Below are positions 6,846-14,737 of a stretch of DNA of 41,276 nucleotides, one piece after another (position 1 is the first letter of the stretch; each line of letters starts with the position of its first letter). A model generated the notes under the pieces. The model was not told the origin of the DNA. It saw only the letters and a list, made by a program, of their open reading frames with translations, and did no database searches. Where the stretch lies: NCBI GenBank assembly GCA_046705265.1, contig JBJKQL010000126.1:1-41276 (forward strand), read 5' to 3'. This DNA is from JAJYTL01 sp046705265. GTDB taxonomy: Bacteria; Pseudomonadota; Alphaproteobacteria; Ferrovibrionales; Ferrovibrionaceae. Position numbers and translations under genes: made by a program.

Positions 6846-7472
6846 ATGGATATGACCGGCCAACAAACGATCCTGGCGTCTCGCGACAAGGTATGGGCCG
6901 CGCTAAACGATCCTGAAACCCTCAGACAATCAATACCAGGATGTCAGTCGCTCGAGAAACGCACTGACAGTGAGTTTATAGCCACCGTTGTCGCCAAACT
7001 CGGCCCGGTTAAGGCCAACTTCTCCGGCAAAGTGACACTCTCCGATATCGATCCACCGAACGGCTACACGATTCAAGGGGAAGGCCAAGGCGGCGCAGCA
7101 GGCTTTGCCAAAGGCGGGGCCAAAGTGGCGCTTCAGGACGATCCCGCAGGCACCCTGCTTCGCTATGAGGTGCATGCTGCGGTTGGCGGCAAACTGGCCC
7201 AGATCGGCTCGCGCTTGATTGACGCAAGTGCGCGGAAAATGGCCGACGACTTTTTCTCCCGTTTCAACCAACTGGTCTCGACCGCCGCCCCACCCTCCGC
7301 CGGGGAGGAAGCGCTGACTCCAGCGCCTGGGATTCCGTCCTCAGAGGAACCACCCGATGAATTGCCCGCGGCGCCAAGTAAAAGCCAAGCCGGACTGCCA
7401 TCCTCGATCTGGATCAGCGGCCTCGTCATCATTGTCATCCTGCTTTTGATCTATTTCGGTATCTGGCATTAA
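6846..7472 (+). CDS. coxG: CoxG-family SRPBCC protein with C-terminal membrane anchor
   Basis: CoxG (carbon monoxide dehydrogenase subunit G) family of about 208 residues. The SRPBCC fold occupies the first 150 residues: MTGQQTILASRDKVWAALND, LRQSIPGC, KANFSGKVTLSD and ARKMADDFFSRFNQLV. A Pro/Ser/Glu-rich linker follows, and then one hydrophobic helix at the extreme C-terminus (WISGLVIIVILLLIYFGIW) that could tether it to the cytoplasmic membrane. In Oligotropha, CoxG is reported to help recruit CODH to the membrane. The start at 6846 has GGAGAG eight bases upstream; the in-frame ATG at 6831 overlaps that site and is less likely. It precedes coxS by 247 bases, so it may belong to the same transcript. 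Confidence 0.9.
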   Translation: MDMTGQQTILASRDKVWAALNDPETLRQSIPGCQSLEKRTDSEFIATVVAKLGPVKANFSGKVTLSDIDPPNGYTIQGEGQGGAAGFAKGGAKVALQDDPAGTLLRYEVHAAVGGKLAQIGSRLIDASARKMADDFFSRFNQLVSTAAPPSAGEEALTPAPGIPSSEEPPDELPAAPSKSQAGLPSSIWISGLVIIVILLLIYFGIWH

Positions 7473-7691
7473 GGCACAGTACTCTGCCCGGCCCGGTCTC
7501 GGTCCAGCGACGATGCGGTCCCTCATCGCGTGGCCGGCAAAGAGCCGTGCTGCGAGGGCAAAAATCGAGGTATGGCAAAAGAAAAGAATGTGACTTGACC
7601 CTGCGTGAACCTGGCGGGAAACTCAGTAACGGTGAACGTTGGCTTGACGGTGTCAGCGACGGCACGTGGCCGCAGCCGAAGAGCAGTGGTT

Positions 7692-7697
7692 TATAAT
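7692..7697 (+). promoter_or_regulatory. possible -10 element before coxS
   Basis: A perfect TATAAT lies 22 bases before the coxS ATG (7720), followed by the ribosome-binding site GGGGAGGA at 7708-7715. No -35 match is found at normal spacing (TTGACG at 7644 is too far), so this needs an activator or is coincidental. Confidence 0.25.
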
Positions 7698-7719
7698 TCT
7701 AAAGATTGGGGAGGATGTC

Positions 7720-8187
7720 ATGCCGACCGTTTCGATGACGGTGAACGGGAAACCGGTATCGCGCGAGGTCGAGGACCGGACGCTGTTGGTGCAGTTCCTG
7801 CGCGATCATCTCGGCCTCACCGGCACGCATGTAGGCTGTGACACCAGCCAGTGCGGCGCGTGTGTTGTCCATGTCAACGGCAGAAGCGTCAAGTCTTGTA
7901 CTCTTCTTGTCGCGCAGGCCGAAGGCGCCACGGTGACCACGATCGAGGGCCTTGCCAGCGACGGCAAGCTGCATCCGATGCAGGAAGCTTTCCGCCAACA
8001 TCATGGCCTGCAGTGTGGCTTCTGTACCCCCGGCATGGTGCTAAGCGCGATCGATCTGGTCAAACGCCATCCCAATCCGTCCGAGGAAGCCATCCGCCAC
8101 GGACTTGAAGGCAATCTCTGCCGCTGCACCGGCTATCATAACATCGTCCGTGCGGTTCAGGCCGCGGCAACAAACATGCGGGGGTAA
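7720..8187 (+). CDS. coxS: CoxS: 2x[2Fe-2S] small subunit of form II CODH-like enzyme
   Basis: A 155-residue iron-sulfur subunit of the xanthine oxidase family, passing electrons from the molybdenum site to FAD. The N-terminal plant-type ferredoxin cluster uses C40, C45, C48 and C60 (CDTSQCGAC). The C-terminal cluster uses C99, C102, C134 and C136 (CGFC, then CRC). All eight ligands are present and the length is typical. The ATG at 7720 is chosen because GGGGAGGA precedes it and homology begins with MPTVSMTVNG; the frame is open further upstream without support. It heads the order S-L-M, the usual order of form II clusters (form I is M-S-L). coxL starts five bases after its stop. Confidence 0.97.
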   Translation: MPTVSMTVNGKPVSREVEDRTLLVQFLRDHLGLTGTHVGCDTSQCGACVVHVNGRSVKSCTLLVAQAEGATVTTIEGLASDGKLHPMQEAFRQHHGLQCGFCTPGMVLSAIDLVKRHPNPSEEAIRHGLEGNLCRCTGYHNIVRAVQAAATNMRG

Positions 8188-8192
8188 AGACC

Positions 8193-10565
8193 ATGGCTGA
8201 GACGGGCATCGGCGCCGCGGTCCGGCGCAAGGAAGACTTCCGTTTTCTAACCGGCAAAGGTCACTATACCGACGATATCAACCGACCAGGTCAAGTCTAC
8301 GCGTATTTTCTCCGTTCACCCCATGCCTTCGCCCGCATCCGCAAGATCGACACCGACGCGGCCAAGGCTGCGCCCGGCGTCATCGCCGTCTATACCGGTG
8401 CCGACACGGCCGCCGGCAAGGTCGGCGGCCTGCCCTGCGGCTGGGTGGTAAAGGGTAAGACGGGGGAACCGCACAAGGCTCCTGCCCATCCGCCGCTCGC
8501 GGTCGATACGGTGCGCTACGTAGGCGACCATGTCGCCGTGGTGATCGCCGAGAGCCGCGCCGAGGCCAAGGACGCGGCGGAGCGGATCGTCGTCGACTAC
8601 GAGGTGCTGAAACCGGTCATCGGGGTGGCCGATGCAATCAAGCCCGGCGCGCCGCAAGTGCATTCGGACGTGCCCGGCAACATCTGCTACGACTGGGAAA
8701 TCGGCGACAAGGCGGCAACCGATGCTGCTTTTGCCAAGGCCGCGCATGTTGCCAAAATCGACCTGGTCAACAACCGCCTTATCCCCAATGCCATGGAGCC
8801 GCGGGCGGCGATCTGCGAATACGATGCCGGCATCGATTCCTATACCTGCTTTGTCACCAACCAGAATCCGCACGTCCTTAAGCTCATTCTTTGCGCCTTT
8901 GTCCTTGGTCTTTCGGAGAATAAACTTCGCGTCATCGCACCGGACGTGGGCGGCGGCTTCGGTTCGAAAATCTACTGCTATGCGGAAGAGACCGTGCTGC
9001 TATGGGCGGCACACCACGTTGGCCGGCCGATCAAATGGGCCGCGGAGCGCTCCGAATCCTTCCTCTCGGACGCTCATGGCCGGGATCACGTAACCCGTGC
9101 AGAGCTCGCGCTCGACAAGAATGGAACGTTTCTCGGGCTTCGCGTCTCGACGCTCGCCAATGTCGGCAGTTATCTCTCCACTTTTGCGACCGCGGTACCG
9201 AGCTATCTTTATGCGACATTGCTCGCCGGCCAGTACAAAACGCCCGCCATTTATGCCGAGGTCAAGACGGTATTCACCAACACGGCCCCGGTCGACGCCT
9301 ATCGTGGGGCCGGCCGGCCTGAGGCCACCTACGTGCTCGAGCGCATCATCGAGGTAGCGGCACGCGAGACAGGGATCGATCGCGCAGAGATTCGTCGGCG
9401 CAATTTTGTGCCGCCTGATGCTTTCCCCTATCAGACGCCAGTCGCGCTTGCCTATGATTCGGGCAACTACGTCGCGGCGCTCGATCTCGCGTTAAAACAC
9501 GCCGATTATGCTGGATTTGCTGCCCGCAAGGCGGAATCCGAGAAGCGCGGCCGGCTCCGCGGCATTGGCCTTTCGTGCTACATCGAGGCCTGCGGCATCG
9601 CCCCCTCGGCGGTGGTCGGCTCTCTTGGCGCCGGTGTCGGCCTCTGGGAATCCGGCCAAGTCCGGTTCAACCCGACCGGCAGCGTGACCATTCACACCGG
9701 AGCTCACAGCCACGGCCAAGGGCACGAGACGACCTTCGCTCAGCTCGTTTCCGATACGCTCGGCGTGCCGATCGAAAGCGTCGAAGTGGTGCATGGCGAC
9801 ACCGATAAAGTTCCGTTCGGCATGGGCACCTATGGTTCCCGGTCGCTCGCCGTCGGCGGCTCGGCAATAATGCATGCCTGTGACAAGATCATTGCCAAGG
9901 GCAAGAAGATCGCCGCGCATCTGATGGAGGCCGCGGTTGAGGACGTGGAGTTTTCCAAGGGCGTCTTCAAAGTCTCGGGTACCGACAAGAATGTCACGAT
10001 GCAGCAGGTGGCCTTCACGGCCTATGTACCGCACAATTATCCAGAGGGCGTTGAACCGGGACTTGACGAAACAGCATTCTATGACCCACTCAACTTCACG
10101 TTCCCGGCGGGCACCCACGTGGCCGAGGTGGAAATCGATCCACAAACTGGAGCAACGGAGGTGGTCAAGTGGGTCGCGGTCGATGATTTTGGCAATATCG
10201 TCAACCCCTTGATCGTCGAAGGGCAGGTGCACGGCGGCATCGCGCAGGGGATTGGGCAGGCGTTGCTGGAAGGGTGTGTCTACGATGCCGAGTCAGGCCA
10301 GCTCCTCACCGGTTCGTTCATGGATTACTGCATGCCGCGGGCCGATGATCTGCCAAGCTTCAAGGTCGACATGACAAAGACGCCGTGTCCACACAACCCC
10401 TTGGGCGTCAAGGGCTGCGGCGAGGCCGGCGCCATCGCGGCGCCCCCGGCCCTCATCAACGCCGTCACCGACGCGCTCGGTATCATGCACATGGATATGC
10501 CGGCTACCCGCGAAAAGGTCTGGCGAGCCGCACAAAGTCAGCCACATAAGCGCGCGGCCGAATAA
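8193..10565 (+). CDS. coxL: CoxL: molybdenum large subunit, form II (AYRGAGR)
   Basis: A 790-residue catalytic subunit binding molybdopterin cytosine dinucleotide. Features include the N-terminal VRRKEDFRFLTGKG, the cofactor loop PDVGGGFGSK, the active-site loop AYRGAGR (residues 369-375) and the C-terminal KGCGEAGAIAAP, whose E744 corresponds to the catalytic glutamate of the family. True aerobic CODH (form I) carries AYxCSFR with the Cys that holds copper; that Cys is absent here, which puts the protein in form II. Form II enzymes have often not been shown to oxidise CO, and the substrate may be another carbonyl or N-heterocyclic compound. It is cytoplasmic, in a heterotrimer pair with CoxS and CoxM. 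coxM begins 21 bases downstream after a GGAGGGAG site. Confidence 0.96.
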   Translation: MAETGIGAAVRRKEDFRFLTGKGHYTDDINRPGQVYAYFLRSPHAFARIRKIDTDAAKAAPGVIAVYTGADTAAGKVGGLPCGWVVKGKTGEPHKAPAHPPLAVDTVRYVGDHVAVVIAESRAEAKDAAERIVVDYEVLKPVIGVADAIKPGAPQVHSDVPGNICYDWEIGDKAATDAAFAKAAHVAKIDLVNNRLIPNAMEPRAAICEYDAGIDSYTCFVTNQNPHVLKLILCAFVLGLSENKLRVIAPDVGGGFGSKIYCYAEETVLLWAAHHVGRPIKWAAERSESFLSDAHGRDHVTRAELALDKNGTFLGLRVSTLANVGSYLSTFATAVPSYLYATLLAGQYKTPAIYAEVKTVFTNTAPVDAYRGAGRPEATYVLERIIEVAARETGIDRAEIRRRNFVPPDAFPYQTPVALAYDSGNYVAALDLALKHADYAGFAARKAESEKRGRLRGIGLSCYIEACGIAPSAVVGSLGAGVGLWESGQVRFNPTGSVTIHTGAHSHGQGHETTFAQLVSDTLGVPIESVEVVHGDTDKVPFGMGTYGSRSLAVGGSAIMHACDKIIAKGKKIAAHLMEAAVEDVEFSKGVFKVSGTDKNVTMQQVAFTAYVPHNYPEGVEPGLDETAFYDPLNFTFPAGTHVAEVEIDPQTGATEVVKWVAVDDFGNIVNPLIVEGQVHGGIAQGIGQALLEGCVYDAESGQLLTGSFMDYCMPRADDLPSFKVDMTKTPCPHNPLGVKGCGEAGAIAAPPALINAVTDALGIMHMDMPATREKVWRAAQSQPHKRAAE

Positions 10566-10586
10566 AGGCAGGAGGGAGAAGCGGTC

Positions 10587-11381
10587 ATGTACAATTTCAC
10601 CTACCATCGCGCGAGCACCGTGGCCGAGGCTGTCAAGTTGCTCGGCCAGGAGGCGGAGAGCAAGATCCTCGCCGGCGGTCAGACCTTGCTGCCGACCTTG
10701 AAGCAACGTCTTGCGCAACCCGCCCATGTGATTGATATCGGCTCTATTGGCGAGCTTCAGGGCATCAAGGTTTCGGCTGACAAAATCGCCATCGGCGCCG
10801 GAACACGCCACGCAGAAGTCGCGATCTCGGCCGAGGTCACGCGAGCCATTCCAGCCCTGGCCAAGCTCGCCGGCGGGATTGGCGATCCGCAAGTGCGTAA
10901 CATGGGAACGATTGGCGGCTCGCTTGCAAACAACGACCCAGCGGCGGATTATCCGGCCGCAGTGCTCGGCCTTGCTGCCACCGTCCATACCAACAAACGG
11001 GCTATCGCGGCCGATGATTTCTTCAAAGGCATGTTCGAGACTGCTCTCGACGATCAGGAGATCATCACCAGCGTCGAGTTTCCGATTCCGCAAAAGGCCG
11101 GCTACATGAAGTTCCCGAACCCGGCTTCCCGCTACGCTATGGTCGGAGTCATGGTAGCGCAGACTAAAGGGGGGGTTCGCGTCGCCGTCACCGGCGCCGG
11201 TGCCTGTGTTTTTCGCTGGCAAGAAGCGGAGAAGGCGCTTTCAGCCCAGTTCGCGGCGAATGCGATCGAGGGCTTGTCCGCCAAATCCGACGGACTGAAC
11301 AGCGACATCCACGGTTCGGCAGAATACCGCGCCCATCTGATCGGCGTCATGGCCCGACGCGCAGTGGCGGAGGCGGGCTGA
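10587..11381 (+). CDS. coxM: CoxM: FAD-binding medium subunit
   Basis: A 264-residue flavoprotein subunit of the molybdenum hydroxylase. It passes electrons from the CoxS clusters to the acceptor. The FAD signatures are AGGQTLLPTLKQR (residues 30-42, family AGGxSL) and TIGGSLANNDPAADYP (108-123). The C-terminal CO_deh_flav_C region follows (YAMVGVMVA, then VAVTGAG). At 264 residues it is slightly short for the family but has all segments. A strong ribosome-binding site, GGAGGGAG, lies before the start. The gene ends 44 bases before a strong terminator hairpin, making it the last structural gene of the coxSLM unit. Confidence 0.96.
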   Translation: MYNFTYHRASTVAEAVKLLGQEAESKILAGGQTLLPTLKQRLAQPAHVIDIGSIGELQGIKVSADKIAIGAGTRHAEVAISAEVTRAIPALAKLAGGIGDPQVRNMGTIGGSLANNDPAADYPAAVLGLAATVHTNKRAIAADDFFKGMFETALDDQEIITSVEFPIPQKAGYMKFPNPASRYAMVGVMVAQTKGGVRVAVTGAGACVFRWQEAEKALSAQFAANAIEGLSAKSDGLNSDIHGSAEYRAHLIGVMARRAVAEAG

Positions 11382-11425
11382 AAAACCAGCCCCGGTTGGC
11401 CTGGCCGACGCATAACTCTGATGCC

Positions 11426-11447
11426 GAGGGGAGGCTCGCCTCCCCTC
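11426..11447 (+). terminator. intrinsic terminator between coxM and coxD
   Basis: GAGGGGAGG-CTCG-CCTCCCCTC forms a perfect nine-pair GC-rich stem with a four-base loop, followed by ATTTCTTG. It lies 44 bases after coxM and 88 before coxD, separating structural genes from the maturation operon. The T-run is weak, so partial read-through is plausible. Confidence 0.75.
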
Positions 11448-11535
11448 ATTTCTTGCGTTAACGTACCTTGTTCTTTTCCTTTCCGCGAGGGACTTCTCTT
11501 GCCGCGGTGCAGATGTCGTCTTATGTGGTAGTGCT

Positions 11536-12456
11536 ATGACCCATGCTCTTCCCGCTTCGATCGACGCCACTTCGGCGCTGCTCGAAGCTGGCGATTACCT
11601 CGCTGACCGATCGCTTGCCACCACCGTTTTTCTCAGCCTCACGATGCAGCGACCGCTGTTTCTCGAAGGCGAAGCCGGTGTCGGCAAGACCGAGATCGCA
11701 AAGGTCCTTTCGAGTCTCCTCGGCCGCCGATTGGTGCGGCTGCAGTGCTACGAAGGGCTTGACGTGGCTTCCGCTGTCTACGAGTGGAACTATGCGCGCC
11801 AGATGATTGAGATACGCTTGGCCGAAGCGGAGGGCATTCAAGACCGCACCCGCCTCGGCGAGGACGTCTTCTCACCAAGGTTTCTCATTGAACGGCCGCT
11901 TCTGCAGGCGCTCCGACTGTACGACGGCGAGCCGCCAGTGCTCCTCATCGACGAATTGGACCGTACCGACGAACCCTTCGAGGCTTACCTTCTTGAAGTT
12001 CTTTCCGACTTCCAGATTACTATTCCGGAAATCGGCACCATCAAGGCCCCGAAGTCACCCATAGTGGTCATTACGTCGAACCGGACACGCGAAATCCATG
12101 ACGCGTTAAAGCGCCGCTGTCTCTATCATTGGGTCGATTACCCGGACGCCAAGCGCGAGCTCGCAATTCTCCGACGGAAGGTGCCTGGCGCCAACCAACG
12201 CCTCGCCCGAGAAATTGTCGGCTTTGTCCAGGAACTGCGACAAGTTGAGCTATTCAAGCTTCCAGGCATCGCGGAAACCATCGACTGGGCTCAGGCTTTG
12301 ACCGCTCTCAACGCTCTCGCCCTCGATCCAACGGTGGTCAACGACACCTTGGGTGTTCTCCTGAAATACCAGGACGATATCGCTCGCATCCAGGGCAGCG
12401 AGGCAGCTGCCATTCTCTCGAGAGTGCAGTCGGAACTCGCCGCCGCCCCATCGTGA
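11536..12456 (+). CDS. coxD: CoxD: MoxR-type AAA+ ATPase
   Basis: A 306-residue AAA+ ATPase of the MoxR/CoxD group. Walker A is GEAGVGKTE (residues 45-53), Walker B is VLLIDELD (135-142), and the sensor region ITSNRTREIHDALKRRC is conserved. In Oligotropha, CoxD is an AAA+ chaperone required for assembly of the [CuSMoO2] site. Here, with a form II CoxL that lacks the copper Cys, the role is more likely sulfuration or remodelling of the Mo site; that is inference. It is coupled to coxE by a GTGA overlap; MoxR and vWA proteins of this kind work as pairs. No clear Shine-Dalgarno site precedes the ATG, and an upstream terminator suggests a separate promoter or read-through. Confidence 0.93.
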   Translation: MTHALPASIDATSALLEAGDYLADRSLATTVFLSLTMQRPLFLEGEAGVGKTEIAKVLSSLLGRRLVRLQCYEGLDVASAVYEWNYARQMIEIRLAEAEGIQDRTRLGEDVFSPRFLIERPLLQALRLYDGEPPVLLIDELDRTDEPFEAYLLEVLSDFQITIPEIGTIKAPKSPIVVITSNRTREIHDALKRRCLYHWVDYPDAKRELAILRRKVPGANQRLAREIVGFVQELRQVELFKLPGIAETIDWAQALTALNALALDPTVVNDTLGVLLKYQDDIARIQGSEAAAILSRVQSELAAAPS

Positions 12457-13682
12457 GCCAACCAAACCAGCCGGCGGCGATCGAAGCCGCACGTTTTGCC
12501 GACAATATTATGCATTTCGCCCGCGTCTTGCGGGCGACGGGTCTGCCGATTGGACCCGGTCGGGTGATTGAGGCGATCCGAGCTGTCGAGGTCGCCGGCA
12601 TCCGTCGGCGTGATGATTTTTACTGGACGCTCCATTCCGTCTTTGTCAATCGGCGGAGCCAAAGCGAGCTTTTCGAGCAAGCCTTTCATATCTTTTGGCG
12701 TAACCCGAAAATCCTCGAGCGCACCCTAGGCCTAATGCTGCCGAAGATCGAAATTCCGCCTGATGAAGCAACGATGCCGCCAAACCGGCGCCTTGCGGAG
12801 GCACTCTTTCCGAACCTTGGAGAATCGGATTCCGAACGTGACAAGGAACCGGAGGAGATTGAGATTGACGCAGCCCTCACCTATTCCGGACGCGAAGTTC
12901 TGCAACGTATGGATTTCGAGACCATGTCCGCCGCTGAAATCGCCGAGGCAAAGCTTGTCATTTCACGGATGCGCTTGTCCTTTTTCAAAATTCCCACGCG
13001 CCGCTTTCAGTCATCTCCTTATGGCCGGCGAGTGGACATGCGGGCAACCCTGCGTTCTTCTCTACGTTCCGGAGGCGCGATTATTCAGCTGCGCCGCCGG
13101 GACCGCGTGACGCGCCACCCACCGCTTGTCATTCTCTGCGACATTTCAGGTTCGATGCGTCGGTATTCGCGCATGTTTCTTCATTTCGTACACGCTTTGA
13201 CCAACGACCGCGATCGGGTCTTTACATTTCTGTTCGGGACTCGCCTCACCAATGTCACCCATTATCTCCGGTACCGAGACATCGACCTTGCCTTGGCCAA
13301 GATTGGGGAGGCAGTGCCAGATTGGGCGGGAGGGACGCGAATCGGCGCCATTCTCGAGAACTTCAATCGGGAATGGTCGCGGCGGGTGCTCGGGCAAGGC
13401 GCGGTAGTACTTTTCATTTCCGACGGGCTCGACCGCGACGCCGGCATCGGTCTTGCGCGCGAAATGGAACGACTGCACAAATCTTGCCGCCGTCTGATCT
13501 GGCTCAACCCCTTATTGCGGTGGGAAGGATTCGAACCTAAATCTATTGGTGTGAGGGCTATTTTGCCTCATGTGGATGAGTTCCGCCCGGTGCATAATTT
13601 GGAATCACTGAACGCTTTGGCAGAGGCCCTGACCGCATCGACGCCGCGGCGACCAGGGGGCCGTCAGGAGGTGGTCATATGA
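12453..13682 (+). CDS. coxE: CoxE: von Willebrand factor A domain protein
   Basis: A 409-residue partner of CoxD. A helical N-terminal region (about 1-200) precedes a vWA domain with the MIDAS motif CDISGSM (D230, S232, S234), the Thr region GGTRIG and FISDGLDRDAG. The short Arg-rich segment RRVDMRATLRSSLRSGG just ahead of the vWA domain is typical of CoxE. The metal-binding MIDAS is intact. The start is GTG, overlapping the coxD stop by four bases (GTGA), so translation is coupled. The stop overlaps the next gene through ATGA. It is predicted to be cytoplasmic and to recruit the CoxD ring to apo-CoxSLM. Confidence 0.92.
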   Translation: MSQPNQPAAIEAARFADNIMHFARVLRATGLPIGPGRVIEAIRAVEVAGIRRRDDFYWTLHSVFVNRRSQSELFEQAFHIFWRNPKILERTLGLMLPKIEIPPDEATMPPNRRLAEALFPNLGESDSERDKEPEEIEIDAALTYSGREVLQRMDFETMSAAEIAEAKLVISRMRLSFFKIPTRRFQSSPYGRRVDMRATLRSSLRSGGAIIQLRRRDRVTRHPPLVILCDISGSMRRYSRMFLHFVHALTNDRDRVFTFLFGTRLTNVTHYLRYRDIDLALAKIGEAVPDWAGGTRIGAILENFNREWSRRVLGQGAVVLFISDGLDRDAGIGLAREMERLHKSCRRLIWLNPLLRWEGFEPKSIGVRAILPHVDEFRPVHNLESLNALAEALTASTPRRPGGRQEVVI

Positions 13683-14029
13683 CCTCAACAGCGATACAAA
13701 TCCCGACACAAATATCTGAAGCCGACATCCTGGCTCAGGCGAAGGCTTGGAAGGATCAAGGCAAAGGCGTTGCAATCGCCACCGTGGTGCAGACCTGGGG
13801 CTCGGCCCCGCGGCGCGAAGGGAGTCAACTCGCGGTTGACGATACCGGGGCTTTCGTTGGATCTGTTTCGGGTGGCTGCATTGAAGGTGCGGTGATCCAG
13901 GAAGCGATCGAGGCGATTGCAGACGGAGAAACACGCCTCTTGGATTTCGGCGTCACCAACAGCCAGGCCTGGGAAGTCGGCCTCGCCTGCGGTGGTAAGA
14001 TCCAGATTTTCGTTGAGCGCCTCGATTGA
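13679..14029 (+). CDS. XdhC N-terminal-domain protein (XdhC_CoxI), split half
   Basis: A 116-residue protein that is only the N-terminal domain of the XdhC/CoxI/CoxF family. It shows TVVQTWGSAPRREGSQLAV and GSVSGGCIEGAVIQEA, followed by a short end with ACGGKIQIFVE. In Rhodobacter, XdhC binds molybdenum cofactor, protects it during sulfuration by a cysteine desulfurase, and delivers it to the apoenzyme. Here the NAD-like Rossmann half is a separate gene nine bases downstream. A GGAGG site precedes the start, which overlaps the coxE stop (ATGA). Both halves are intact and conserved, so this is an organised split rather than decay. Confidence 0.92.
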   Translation: MTSTAIQIPTQISEADILAQAKAWKDQGKGVAIATVVQTWGSAPRREGSQLAVDDTGAFVGSVSGGCIEGAVIQEAIEAIADGETRLLDFGVTNSQAWEVGLACGGKIQIFVERLD

Positions 14030-14038
14030 GGGTCTCCG

Positions 14039-14737
14039 ATGCAGCAGACCCTCCTCGATCAATTGTTGAAGGACCGGACAGAGAAGGTCCCGGTCGTGCT
14101 CGCGACCAATCTCAAGACCGGAGCGCAAACGCTTCTTTATCTCTTTGGCAAGAAGGGATCAAAGGGATGGCCGCATGAAGTTGCCGAAGCGGCGCGGATA
14201 GCTCTGCGGCATGATCGTTCGGTAACGGTCGAGACCGCCGAAGGAGCGGTCTTTATCAATGCCTTCAATCCGCCGCTTCGACTCATTGCTGTTGGCGCCG
14301 TGCATATCACTCAAGCGCTCGCGCCTATGGCTGCCCTTGCCGGTTACGAGGTGACGGTGATCGATCCGCGTAGCGCTTTTGCCACCGAAGCACGCTTTGG
14401 GCGGGTAAGCTTGCGCACCGACTGGCCGGATGAGGCAATGGCGGACTTGAAGCCCGACCTACGCACCGCCATCGTCACCTTGACGCACGATCCGAAGCTC
14501 GACGATCCGGCGCTTGCCGCGGCACTTCGTTCGGATGCTTTCTATATCGGCGCTCTCGGATCGAGGAAGACCCACGCCGCCAGGGTCGAACGATTGCGGC
14601 GCCTTGGCTTCAGCGACAACGAACTTGCCCGCATCCATGGACCGATTGGACTTTCGATTGGCGCCAAGTCACCAGCCGAAATTGCAGTCTCGATCCTTGC
14701 CGAGGCCACCCGTGACCTTCGGCAGGAGGCCGCATGA
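14039..14737 (+). CDS. XdhC C-terminal Rossmann-domain protein, split half
   Basis: A 232-residue protein matching the C-terminal XdhC_C domain. The Rossmann segment is LIAVGAVHITQALAPMA, then GYEVTVIDPRSAFA. Further blocks are IVTLTHDPKLDDPAL, FYIGALGSRKTHAARVERL and RIHGPIGLSIGAKSPAEIA, all typical of XdhC family proteins. Together with the preceding 116-residue gene it would rebuild a full XdhC. The usual Rossmann GAGHV reads GAVHI, as in many family members where the nucleotide site is relaxed. The stop overlaps the next start (ATGA). Its function, Mo cofactor chaperone for CoxL, is inferred from family and context. Confidence 0.92.
   Translation: MQQTLLDQLLKDRTEKVPVVLATNLKTGAQTLLYLFGKKGSKGWPHEVAEAARIALRHDRSVTVETAEGAVFINAFNPPLRLIAVGAVHITQALAPMAALAGYEVTVIDPRSAFATEARFGRVSLRTDWPDEAMADLKPDLRTAIVTLTHDPKLDDPALAAALRSDAFYIGALGSRKTHAARVERLRRLGFSDNELARIHGPIGLSIGAKSPAEIAVSILAEATRDLRQEAA

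Noticed and set aside
7644..7697. standard sigma-70 promoter before coxS
   Set aside because: TTGACG and TATAAT are 42 bases apart, far beyond usable spacing; only the -10-like box is listed, with low confidence.
9492..10232. 246-codon minus-strand frame inside coxL
   Set aside because: It is opposite strongly conserved CoxL sequence and has no recognisable protein features, so it is a GC-driven shadow.
8193..10565. form I aerobic CO dehydrogenase (copper-containing)
   Set aside because: The active-site loop reads AYRGAGR and lacks the Cys of AYxCSFR, and gene order is S-L-M.
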